Part shown: piece after piece, positions 26,647 through 33,875 of the stretch
Layout: the number at the start of each line of letters is the position of its first letter
How positions within the stretch are numbered: position 1 is the stretch's first letter
Source of the DNA: Sulfurovum sp. XGS-02
GTDB taxonomy: Bacteria > Campylobacterota > Campylobacteria > Campylobacterales > Sulfurovaceae
NCBI RefSeq assembly: GCF_023213175.1
Contig: NZ_CP093312.1
Span: forward strand, 124,001 to 188,000
Direction of reading: 5' to 3'
DNA: 64,000 nucleotides
The notes under the pieces: generated by a model
What the model saw: the letters and a program-made list of their open reading frames with translations, nothing else
Database searches by the model: none
Told to the model about the DNA's origin: nothing
Made by a program: the position numbers and the translations under genes

Positions 26647-27810
26647 TTAGTTGTCTGAAATGGATTCTACGATCTCTGTGGCTCTTCTTTTTGCCTCTTC
26701 TACTTCATCGAGTACGAGACTCACTGCCATTCGACGCCCTACATGGGATTCAGGTTTACCAAAGACCCTTACAAAACTGTCTTTTGTAAAGGCAGTGTCT
26801 GGTACTTCAAGTGTAGGGGTGTGGCTTTCATTTTTGGCTTTGTAGGCACCACAGGCACCGGAACCGTAGAAGGTAAAGTCAAGGGGGAGCCCAAGTACCG
26901 CTCTTACATGCAGGGCAAACTCACTTTGGCTTTGTGTTACGAGTGTGACCATCCCTGTATCATGAGGACGCGGGCTGAGTTCAGAGAAGTAGACTTCATC
27001 ATCTTTCACGAAGAACTCCACACCGAAGATACCGCGGCCACCCAGCCCATCGGTCACTGCTTTTGCGATCTCTTGTGCTTTTTTCAGTGATGCCGGGGTC
27101 ATCTGCATCGGCTGCCACGAGAGGATGAAATCCCCGTCTTTTTGCACATGCCCGATAGGTTCACAGAATGTCGTACCTGTTTCGTTACGTACGGTCAAAA
27201 GCGTGATCTCATAGTCAAAAGGAACGAACTCTTCAACGATCAGTTCAGAAGCATCACCACGTGCCTCTTTTGCCATCTCCCATGATCTCTCTATATCATC
27301 TGGGGTTCTTGCGATACTCTGCCCATGACCGGATGAGCTCATCACGGGTTTTATGACACAAGGGAAACCTATGCGTTCACCGGCAGCCTTGAGCCCATCG
27401 AGTGTCGTAACAAATTCATACTTGCTTGTCTTTAACCCCAGCTCTTCTGCAGCAAAAACACGGATGTTCTTGCGGTTCATCGTTTTATTGACCGCTTCGG
27501 CATTTGGGATCACATGAAAACCTCTGGCTTCTGCTTCAAAGAGGGCCGCGATGCTGATAGCTTCCACTTCAGGCAGGATAAAGCTCGGCTGCTCTTTCTC
27601 TATCAGTGCAAGTACGGCTTCTTTGTCCTGCATGTCTATAGCATAAGAGCGGTTGGCCACAAGGTGTGCAGGGGCATTCTCATATTTATCTACGGCGACG
27701 ACCTCTATGCCAAGTCGTTGTGCTTCAATAGCCACCTCTTTGCCAAGTTCACCCGAACCCAGGAGCATGATCTTAATAGCGTCTTTTTGTAATGTGGTCG
27801 TAAATGTCAT
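26647..27810 (-). CDS. purT: Formate-dependent phosphoribosylglycinamide formyltransferase
   Basis: ATP-grasp enzyme that formylates GAR with free formate in purine synthesis. 387 residues, normal length. N-terminal [24 protein letters not shown]-grasp segments [15 protein letters not shown] and [17 protein letters not shown]; metal-ligand region [20 protein letters not shown] with DTGMVTL following. The folate-dependent purN also lies in this window (29764-30321), so both routes are present. Confidence 0.95.
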   Translation of the reverse strand: MTFTTTLQKDAIKIMLLGSGELGKEVAIEAQRLGIEVVAVDKYENAPAHLVANRSYAIDMQDKEAVLALIEKEQPSFILPEVEAISIAALFEAEARGFHVIPNAEAVNKTMNRKNIRVFAAEELGLKTSKYEFVTTLDGLKAAGERIGFPCVIKPVMSSSGHGQSIARTPDDIERSWEMAKEARGDASELIVEEFVPFDYEITLLTVRNETGTTFCEPIGHVQKDGDFILSWQPMQMTPASLKKAQEIAKAVTDGLGGRGIFGVEFFVKDDEVYFSELSPRPHDTGMVTLVTQSQSEFALHVRAVLGLPLDFTFYGSGACGAYKAKNESHTPTLEVPDTAFTKDSFVRVFGKPESHVGRRMAVSLVLDEVEEAKRRATEIVESISDN

Positions 27811-27917
27811 AAGAAAACCTTCGAAAAAATATGAGATTATTCTAGCGAAAAGTTAAATAATATGTAATGAGTTAAAGGAAAATTTGTGGCGGTTTAAGTA
27901 AAAAAGTAGGATGAGTC

Positions 27918-27935
27918 GCAGGGCAAATGCCCTGC
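27918..27935 (-). terminator. Hairpin downstream of rpsU
   Basis: Perfect 8-bp stem GCAGGGCA/TGCCCTGC with a 2-base apex, 12 bases beyond the rpsU stop on the minus strand. A TTTTTT run follows about 12 bases later. Plausible but not ideal intrinsic terminator. Confidence 0.5.
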
Positions 27936-27946
27936 TGCTGTAAAGA

Positions 27947-28159
27947 TTACAGTCTTGACTCGTATCTTCTAAGCATGAAGAGTTTTTTAAGGATTTTCTT
28001 GCGAGTTGCAATCTTCTCTTTTTTTCTCTTTTCAGTCTCAGTTTCGTGGTTTTGTCTAGCTCTCGCTTCTGTCACGATAAGGTTTCTGTCGCATTGTCTT
28101 TTGAATTTTCTGTAAGCATCATCAAAAGAGTCACGTTGTGATAGCATAATTCCTGGCAT
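27947..28159 (-). CDS. rpsU: 30S ribosomal protein S21
   Basis: 70-residue basic protein, full family length, starting [20 protein letters not shown] and ending [15 protein letters not shown]21 helps initiation by acting near the 3' end of 16S rRNA. AAGGAAGGGGG lies 10 bases before the ATG. A hairpin and a -10 box (28226-28231) lie in its upstream region, which is shared with the divergent nnr gene. Confidence 0.95.
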   Translation of the reverse strand: MPGIMLSQRDSFDDAYRKFKRQCDRNLIVTEARARQNHETETEKRKKEKIATRKKILKKLFMLRRYESRL

Positions 28160-28188
28160 CGAAAAGCACCCCCTTCCTTATCAAGATT

Positions 28189-28207
28189 TTTTGGTTCTGA
28201 ACCAAAA
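28189..28207. promoter_or_regulatory. Palindrome in the rpsU/nnr divergent region
   Basis: TTTTGGTT-CTG-AACCAAAA. It would be transcribed in the rpsU leader about 30 bases before the start codon and could form an mRNA hairpin near the ribosome site, or bind a protein. Confidence 0.4.
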
Positions 28208-28225
28208 TAGATAAATTATGATGGG

Positions 28226-28231
28226 ATTATA
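28226..28231 (-). promoter_or_regulatory. Putative -10 box for rpsU
   Basis: TATAAT on the minus strand, about 67 bases before the rpsU start. Confidence 0.5.
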
Positions 28232-28290
28232 TCGAGATAGTATTAATTTGTGATAAAATGGGAAGAGTATAAGTCGCCGAAGGAGTCAAG

Positions 28291-29709
28291 ATGCAAAAAG
28301 TATTTGAAAATTGTTATGCCTTGGATAAAAGATGTTATGAAAGCTACGGGCTGAGTGAAGATATACTGATGGAGCATGCAGCTGCAGGTATGGCTGGCTA
28401 TATTCGTACACATTTCCCCAAAGGGAGTTCCGTACTGATCGTGGCAGGTATGGGGAACAATGGTGCAGACGGTATTGCATTGGGGCGTCAGCTTCATGGA
28501 GATTACAGGGTGAAACTCTATCTTCCTTATCCTCTCAGTTCCGATATGGCAAAAATACAGTTGGAACGTGCCACGCTTATAGGTGTCAAAAAAGTTGATG
28601 AGATAAGCCAGGCGGATATAGTGGTGGATGCTCTCTTTGGTGCAGGCCTCAACCGGAATATCGACGAGAATACAGAACATCTGCTGCATCAGCTCAATGC
28701 CATGAAAGCACATAAGATCGCCTGTGATATTCCTACCGGGGTAGGAGAGGAAGGTACACTCATGCCTATGGCATTTCATGCAGATGTGACCTTGACCATG
28801 GGTGCCTATAAAGAGGCATTGTTTCTAGATGCCTGCAAAGATGTGGTAGGTGAACTTTTACGTGTTGATCTTGGCGTGAGTTCACTCTTCTATGAGGGGG
28901 AGAGCCACACCTGTCTGCTGGAGAAGTCTGATCTGAAACTTCCCAGCAGAAGAGAACAGTCCACGCACAAAGGCAGCTTCGGGCATGCCGCTGTGTTTTG
29001 CGGAGAAAAGGAGGGTGCGGGTATTATCTCCGGTATGGCTGCGGCTACATTTGGTGCAGGTCTTACGACACTGGTGGTACACGAAAAGATCACACCGCCT
29101 GCTTATCTAATGCACTCCACGGTTGTCCCTGACAATGCATCGGCTATGGCCATAGGTATGGGACTGGGGTGCCACTTTGAGAGTGAGTTTTTGCAGAAGT
29201 ATGTGGTAAAAAGCCACCTGCCTATCGTCTTGGATGCAGACAGTTTCTATAATGAAGAGATCCTGGCTGTTTTGGAGCAGAAAGACAGGGAGATCGTCAT
29301 CACCCCGCATCCCAAAGAGTTTGTCGTACTTTGGAAAACAGTGACAGGGGAGCAGTTGACGGTTACACAAGTCCAGAACAGACGTTTTGAGATGGTTCGA
29401 AAGTTCAATACCAAGTATCCGCATATTACGATCCTGCTTAAAGGGGCCAATACCCTTATCATGCAGGAAGAGAGACTCTACATCAACCCTTTGGGATGTT
29501 CCAAGCTCAGCAAAGGGGGGAGTGGAGATGTACTTTCGGGTCTTATCGTTGCACTGCTTGCACAGGGATATACAGCCATTGATGCAGCCATTCAGGCTTC
29601 TTTGGCCCTAGTGATCGCTGCAGATCAATATGAAGGTTCTTCTTATGCGATGCTGTCAACGGACCTGGTAGAAGAGATAGGAAAATTAGAGTGTACAGTT
29701 AAGGGCTAA
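28291..29709 (+). CDS. nnr: Bifunctional NAD(P)H-hydrate epimerase / dehydratase
   Basis: Repairs hydrated NAD(P)H. 472 residues with two fused domains. The N-terminal YjeF/epimerase domain (about 1-210) contains IVAGMGNNGADGIALGRQL and CDIPTGVGEEG. The C-terminal ribokinase-like dehydratase (about 220-472) contains HKGSFGHAAV, VLDADSF, ITPHPKEF, KGANTLI and the catalytic KGGSGDVLSG. AAGGAG precedes the ATG. purN follows 54 bases later on the same strand. Confidence 0.94.
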   Translation: MQKVFENCYALDKRCYESYGLSEDILMEHAAAGMAGYIRTHFPKGSSVLIVAGMGNNGADGIALGRQLHGDYRVKLYLPYPLSSDMAKIQLERATLIGVKKVDEISQADIVVDALFGAGLNRNIDENTEHLLHQLNAMKAHKIACDIPTGVGEEGTLMPMAFHADVTLTMGAYKEALFLDACKDVVGELLRVDLGVSSLFYEGESHTCLLEKSDLKLPSRREQSTHKGSFGHAAVFCGEKEGAGIISGMAAATFGAGLTTLVVHEKITPPAYLMHSTVVPDNASAMAIGMGLGCHFESEFLQKYVVKSHLPIVLDADSFYNEEILAVLEQKDREIVITPHPKEFVVLWKTVTGEQLTVTQVQNRRFEMVRKFNTKYPHITILLKGANTLIMQEERLYINPLGCSKLSKGGSGDVLSGLIVALLAQGYTAIDAAIQASLALVIAADQYEGSSYAMLSTDLVEEIGKLECTVKG

Positions 29710-29763
29710 AACGCTACAATGCGACGAACATAAGCATGATAGACCAAGGCAGGAAAGCATTGA

Positions 29764-30321
29764 ATGGCAAATGGTAAAAAAATAGCTGTACTTTTTAGCG
29801 GTAAGGGAAGCAACTTCGCGTATATTGTCAAGACTTTACACCATAAAGGATTTGAAGTGGTTGTCGCATTGACAAATAATCCCAATGCCCAGGGGATAGA
29901 GATCGCAAAAGAGGCATCTATCCCTCTTGAGATCATCGACTCAAAAACGTATGAGAGCAGGGAGGCCTTTGATGCAGCAGTGGTGGAGTGTCTGAAAAAG
30001 TACGATCCCGATCTCACCGTACTTGCAGGCTTTATGCGTATCTTGACACCCACCTTTACAGACCAGATCAAAAGTATCAACCTTCATCCCTCTCTGCTCC
30101 CAAGACACAAAGGGTTGAATGCTATAGAGAAGAGTTATAAGGACGAACATACCCATGGCGGTGCATCGGTGCATTATGTCACTTCCGAACTGGATGGAGG
30201 AGAGGTGATCTTGCAAAAAGAGGTTGCCAAAGAGGGGCTGAGTTTTGAAGCCTATGATAAAAAGGTACGGAGTATTGAAAAAGAGGCACTGGCAGAAGCC
30301 ATTCAAAAGGTGCTGAGCTAA
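29764..30321 (+). CDS. purN: Phosphoribosylglycinamide formyltransferase, folate-dependent
   Basis: Formylates GAR using 10-formyltetrahydrofolate. 185 residues. N-terminal IAVLFSGKGSN for phosphate binding; catalytic Asn/His in INLHPSLLPRHKG; catalytic Asp in TSELDGGEVILQ. It stands 54 bases after nnr. The stop codon interlocks with that of the convergent thpR gene on the four bases CTAA. Confidence 0.95.
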   Translation: MANGKKIAVLFSGKGSNFAYIVKTLHHKGFEVVVALTNNPNAQGIEIAKEASIPLEIIDSKTYESREAFDAAVVECLKKYDPDLTVLAGFMRILTPTFTDQIKSINLHPSLLPRHKGLNAIEKSYKDEHTHGGASVHYVTSELDGGEVILQKEVAKEGLSFEAYDKKVRSIEKEALAEAIQKVLS

Positions 30322-30818
30322 GTTTTTTTGAGGCTATATCTGCAACTGTAGTGTGCACCCTTGGAGGATAGGCTGCTCTCATAGAGGTGTATCTCAGGGA
30401 GTATGACGCCCAAAGATCTTTCACGATAGGTTTTGAGTTTCTCTTTGTATGCTTTGTAATCACGTATGGCTTTGATACGGCAGAGTGTGATGTGTGGTTT
30501 GAAACGGTAAAGGTCAAAGCCTGAACCTCTGAGCTCCCTTGCTTTGTCGTAAAGTGCCTTCTCTTCGGATTTAGCAAAAAAGATTTTAGGCGGCCGTCCA
30601 AAATACCCCAACTCTTTTATGCCGGTTTGATGTTCCAGGGGAGATACCCCCTTGAGTTTATCTATGATAGGTTTTACCTCTTCCACATCACCCAGAAATA
30701 CCCAGGTCAGATGCAGGTTTTGCTCTGCTACCCACTTCCCTTCGATAATATCTTTGAAATCCTCCTGGATGGAAGCATAGTCATCCAGGATGACGGGTGA
30801 ACCGATGAAGAGTCTCAT
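30318..30818 (-). CDS. thpR: RNA 2',3'-cyclic phosphodiesterase (2H family)
   Basis: 166 residues with the two HxTx motifs of the 2H phosphoesterase superfamily: HLTW near residue 36 and HITL near 109, with FKP before the second. This is the former bacterial 2'-5' RNA ligase family, now known to act mainly as a cyclic phosphodiesterase. Convergent with purN. Confidence 0.88.
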   Translation of the reverse strand: MRLFIGSPVILDDYASIQEDFKDIIEGKWVAEQNLHLTWVFLGDVEEVKPIIDKLKGVSPLEHQTGIKELGYFGRPPKIFFAKSEEKALYDKARELRGSGFDLYRFKPHITLCRIKAIRDYKAYKEKLKTYRERSLGVILPEIHLYESSLSSKGAHYSCRYSLKKT

Positions 30819-30948
30819 TTAGGCTGCCTTTTTTAGTAATGCACTGTGATATTTTGACATACTTTTTCACTTTTTTCTTTAAGGTATCAGTGATCCCAGT
30901 AGGGAATGCGTTGAATGAGGTCAAAAATCAGATAGAATAAAAAATCGC

Positions 30949-30954
30949 TATAAT
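30949..30954 (+). promoter_or_regulatory. Putative -10 box for the site-2 protease gene
   Basis: TATAAT about 37 bases before the start at 30991. Confidence 0.5.
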
Positions 30955-30990
30955 TAAAAAATGATCCTATAAAAGTTGTGAAGGTCTAGC

Positions 30991-32124
30991 ATGTTCAAAA
31001 GAAAAATAGCACTATTCAAACTGCTTGGTTTTACAGTATCACTCGATGTGAGCTGGGGTATTATCCTTTTTTTGGTGGTATGGTCGCTCTCTAAAGGGTT
31101 CTTCCCGAGTTATTTCCCGGGACTCAGCCCTCAAACCTACTGGTGGATGGGAGTCATTGGTGCCATAGGGCTTTTTATTTCCATCATCATTCATGAATTT
31201 TCCCACGCACTGATCGCCCGTAAATATGGCTTGAAGATCAAAGGTATCACGCTCTTTATCTTTGGAGGTGTGGCTGAGATGCAGGATGAACCCAGCACGC
31301 CCAAAAGTGAATTTTTTATGGCGATCGCAGGGCCGATAGCCAGCTTTACGCTCTCCATCATATTCAGTGGTCTTGCACAAGCTGCGGAGACCATGAAATT
31401 CTCAGTACCCGTTGTAGCGCTTTTGGGCTATTTGAGTACGATCAACCTGTTGGTTGCCATCTTCAATCTCATCCCCGCATTCCCAACCGATGGGGGACGG
31501 GTACTTCGTTCATTTCTATGGTGGATAAAGGGTGATATCCACTGGGGAACACAGATCGCTTCGCGTATCAGTCTACTATTTGCCGTTGTCATTATTTTTA
31601 TGGGGTTTATGCATATGATAGGAGATAATCCCATAGGAGGATTATGGTGGATACTTATCGGATCTTTTCTTTTCTTCGCTGCAAATGCTTCGTACCAAAG
31701 GTTAGTCATAAAGGAGTCATTTGAAGGAAAAACCGTACGTCATTTTATGAACCCCTCACCCGTGAGTGTGCCTTTTGATATCACACTGCAAACTTTTGTT
31801 GAGAGGTATCTCTACCGCTATCACTACAAAATGTTCCCTGTGGTCAAAGAGGGGAAGATCTTTGGAGTCATCACGGTTCAGATGCTGAAGCTGCATACCC
31901 ATGAAGAGTGGAAGCATCTCCTTGTCGGAGAGGTCATGGAAGCACAAAACCCCTCCAATTCGATCGACGCAAATACGCCTATCGACGATGCCCTGAACCG
32001 AATGAATGAAAGTGGATATACACGTCTTCTAGTCGTTGAACACCATAAAGTTGTTGGTATCATCACGCTCAAGGACCTGCTTGAATATATCGCACTGAAA
32101 ATGGAGCTGGAAACCATACCGTAG
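30991..32124 (+). CDS. Site-2 protease (M50 family) with tandem CBS domains
   Basis: 377-residue intramembrane zinc metallopeptidase. About six membrane helices lie in the first 235 residues. The zinc site is H68-E-F-S-H72 in IIIHEFSHALIARKYG, and the third ligand is the Asp of FPTDGGR (D167). Two CBS domains follow (about 250-377), which in this subfamily are thought to sense nucleotides and gate activity. The target, such as an anti-sigma factor, is not evident from the neighbours. A hairpin follows at 32126-32154. Confidence 0.92.
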   Translation: MFKRKIALFKLLGFTVSLDVSWGIILFLVVWSLSKGFFPSYFPGLSPQTYWWMGVIGAIGLFISIIIHEFSHALIARKYGLKIKGITLFIFGGVAEMQDEPSTPKSEFFMAIAGPIASFTLSIIFSGLAQAAETMKFSVPVVALLGYLSTINLLVAIFNLIPAFPTDGGRVLRSFLWWIKGDIHWGTQIASRISLLFAVVIIFMGFMHMIGDNPIGGLWWILIGSFLFFAANASYQRLVIKESFEGKTVRHFMNPSPVSVPFDITLQTFVERYLYRYHYKMFPVVKEGKIFGVITVQMLKLHTHEEWKHLLVGEVMEAQNPSNSIDANTPIDDALNRMNESGYTRLLVVEHHKVVGIITLKDLLEYIALKMELETIP

Positions 32125-32125
32125 A

Positions 32126-32154
32126 AAATCCTGCTATATAGAGAGACAGGATTT
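32126..32154 (+). terminator. Hairpin after the site-2 protease gene
   Basis: Perfect 8-bp stem AAATCCTG/CAGGATTT with a 13-base loop, right after the stop codon; no T-run beyond the TTT of the stem. Confidence 0.4.
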
Positions 32155-32176
32155 GCAGTCAGGCGAATAAATTTGA

Positions 32177-32182
32177 TATAAT
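32177..32182 (+). promoter_or_regulatory. Putative -10 box for the DUF4389 gene
   Basis: TATAAT inside the inverted repeat TTTGAT-ATA-ATCAAA, 22 bases before the start codon. Confidence 0.45.
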
Positions 32183-32203
32183 CAAATCAAAAAGGGAGTC
32201 AAG

Positions 32204-32476
32204 ATGGAAGAGATCGAAACGAATGAGCGAGAAAAACCAGGGATCGCAAGGGCAGTCTATATACTTTTATATCTGATCATAGGCAGATTTATCTCTATGG
32301 TGCTTTTTGTGGTCGCTATTACCCAATTTATCTACACTTGGCTGTCAGGTGAGCCTAATGAGAAGATCTTAGAATTTACAGAAGGTTTGTCGGAGTACGC
32401 AAAACAGCTGGTCTCTTATGTAGGATTAAACACAGATGAAAAACCATGGCCATTTGGCGATTGGCCAGATGTTTAG
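32204..32476 (+). CDS. DUF4389 family membrane protein
   Basis: 90 residues with one long hydrophobic stretch (about 17-47, perhaps one helix plus a re-entrant part) between a charged N-terminus and a polar C-terminus ending PWPFGDWPDV. This matches the DUF4389 family as I recall it; its function is unknown. AAAGGGAGTCAAG precedes the ATG. An intrinsic terminator follows immediately. Confidence 0.75.
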   Translation: MEEIETNEREKPGIARAVYILLYLIIGRFISMVLFVVAITQFIYTWLSGEPNEKILEFTEGLSEYAKQLVSYVGLNTDEKPWPFGDWPDV

Positions 32477-32499
32477 AAAGCAGTTTATGCTTTCTTTTT
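32476..32499 (+). terminator. Intrinsic terminator of the DUF4389 gene
   Basis: GAAAGCA-GTTTA-TGCTTTC followed directly by TTTTT. The stem begins at the last base of the stop codon. Confidence 0.8.
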
Positions 32500-32541
32500 A
32501 GTCTTGAAGCAACAGATTATTCAAGTATACCCACCTAAATA

Positions 32542-32586
32542 AAAACCTTATAAAACCTACTATGATAGAACATTTTATAAGGTTTT
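32542..32586. repeat. Inverted repeat copy 1 (AACCTTATAA family)
   Basis: Perfect 14-bp arms AAAACCTTATAAAA / TTTTATAAGGTTTT around a 17-base loop, followed by CTATTG. Related copies lie at 32635-32665 and 33385-33419. The three bracket a gene that looks foreign. Confidence 0.8.
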
Positions 32587-32634
32587 CTATTGAAAGGTGT
32601 AAATTTATCGCCCGCAAACGTCGCTACAGCGAAT

Positions 32635-32665
32635 AACCTTATAAAATATGTTAGATTATAAGGTT
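32635..32665. repeat. Inverted repeat copy 2 (AACCTTATAA family)
   Basis: 10-bp arms AACCTTATAA / TTATAAGGTT around an 11-base loop. It is 48 bases after copy 1, and the intervening bases (32587-32634) are more GC-rich and match nothing I recognise. The rest of the gap to the gene at 32793 contains no ORF worth reporting. Confidence 0.75.
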
Positions 32666-32792
32666 TTCATTTTTAAGCAATTACACAAGCAGTTGCTCAG
32701 GGCACATCATCTATACTATCAAATACTCCAATTAAGAGGATAGAGAGCGTAGTGTTCCTCTAATAAATAGTTCGATTTCATAGGACCAACTA

Positions 32793-33326
32793 ATGTACAA
32801 CACAGATGCCCCACTATATCCAGAGACAAAGACGGATGAATATTTTATCTACACATCTATAAAATCATCTGGCTTTGCTGGTCTAAACGTCAGAAATGGT
32901 CCTTATGGCGCTCTATCCAGCAATGAACCATCGGATGGAACCGTCGATTATTCAGCCGATAAGGACATGGACAAAGATACTTTCCTTTCCGAATCCAAAT
33001 GGATCAGCGATCATGCGGATGAAATTCTTAATTTAGCTCTTGCTGCTATGGTTGATCAGTACTGGGAGAATCGGGAATACGTACTTGAGTGTCTTATTGA
33101 TGAAAATCCAGACGATGTAGTCCCGGAAATTTCAGGTCCACAGGATCTCAAGAATCTATGTGGCATAGTTGCTATTCACATTAAAGACCCTGATAAATCA
33201 GAAAATCATCGATTCGGAATTGAATTTGGGTGTAATTGGGAAGAAGAGCATGGCGCGGGCGTGCGGTTCGAGAATTTAAAGGTTATTAAAAATGGACATG
33301 CGTCAGATGCATTTAGCTTTCGCTGA
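32793..33326 (+). CDS. Orphan cytosolic protein, possibly DUF6985-like, in an inverted-repeat-bracketed patch
   Basis: 177 residues, acidic, no signal peptide or membrane helix. The C-terminal part FGIEFGCNWEEEHGAGVRFE (141-160) resembles the conserved W-(D/E)-E-E-H-G-x-G-V motif I associate with DUF6985, a family I recall only loosely and cannot confirm. Function unknown; single-domain proteins of this kind are sometimes immunity-like, which is inference. Its five arginine codons are AGA, CGG, CGA, CGG and CGC, with no CGT, unlike the AGA/CGT-dominated neighbours. AGGA lies 7 bases before the ATG. It is flanked by related inverted repeats on both sides, suggesting lateral acquisition. Confidence 0.7.
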   Translation: MYNTDAPLYPETKTDEYFIYTSIKSSGFAGLNVRNGPYGALSSNEPSDGTVDYSADKDMDKDTFLSESKWISDHADEILNLALAAMVDQYWENREYVLECLIDENPDDVVPEISGPQDLKNLCGIVAIHIKDPDKSENHRFGIEFGCNWEEEHGAGVRFENLKVIKNGHASDAFSFR

Positions 33327-33384
33327 AATTGAACAAAATACCCATCCAGAGGCCTTTGGCACCGGTTAGATTTAACGTTACTCT

Positions 33385-33419
33385 AAAACCTTATAAAATA
33401 TATAAATTTATAAGGTTTT
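33385..33419. repeat. Inverted repeat copy 3 (AACCTTATAA family)
   Basis: Perfect 13-bp arms AAAACCTTATAAA / TTTATAAGGTTTT around a 9-base loop, followed by CTATTT as copy 1 is followed by CTATTG. It lies 58 bases after the orphan gene's stop and could also serve it as a terminator. Confidence 0.8.
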
Positions 33420-33509
33420 CTATTTTCATCTTTTATATTGAAAACGACATATACACGAAACGCGAATGAAAGAATCTATTTCAATAAGATGTTGAAACAA
33501 ACGGTGTGC

Positions 33510-33515
33510 TATAAT
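33510..33515 (+). promoter_or_regulatory. Putative -10 box for the small membrane protein gene
   Basis: TATAAT 30 bases before the start at 33546. Confidence 0.45.
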
Positions 33516-33545
33516 TCCGCAAAGATACCATAGAGGAATAAAGAT

Positions 33546-33866
33546 ATGCAGTCCTACGACGATGAAAAAAACAAAGCAGGTGCCAAAGTACTCTTTATGA
33601 TCGCACAGATGATAGTGCTCACTATGGTCTATATCATCATCTATACTTCTTTTGTAGCGGTCGGGTATGCTATAGAAGAGTATGGTATAAGCCCGTTGAT
33701 GTATTTCCCGGTGTTTGTGGCACTGGTCATTTTCCCCATTCTTCTTTATAAATATAGACAAATGTTCAATGCAGGCAGAATGATGGCTGCCTTTATATGG
33801 ACGATGGCTACAGCTTCACTGATCATTGTCCTGTTGTATGTCTATGTTGCACAGATCGTAGGGTAA
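33546..33866 (+). CDS. Small inner-membrane protein, unknown family
   Basis: 106 residues with three predicted membrane helices (about 13-40, 49-67 and 79-104) and a polar N-terminus (MQSYDDEKNKAGAKV). I do not recognise the family. It ends 9 bases before the MATE exporter start, so the two are likely co-transcribed and the MATE start may depend on translation of this gene. Confidence 0.75.
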   Translation: MQSYDDEKNKAGAKVLFMIAQMIVLTMVYIIIYTSFVAVGYAIEEYGISPLMYFPVFVALVIFPILLYKYRQMFNAGRMMAAFIWTMATASLIIVLLYVYVAQIVG

Positions 33867-33875
33867 CGGTTCTTC

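Noticed and set aside
33327-33384. A possible integron attC site (GTTAGAT before inverted repeat copy 3, and another GTTAGAT in copy 2)
   Set aside because: GTTAGAT fits the GTTRRRY core, but no matching RYYYAAC partner lies at a usable distance, the inverted-repeat arms are AT-rich perfect pairs without the usual extrahelical bases, and no integrase gene is in the window.
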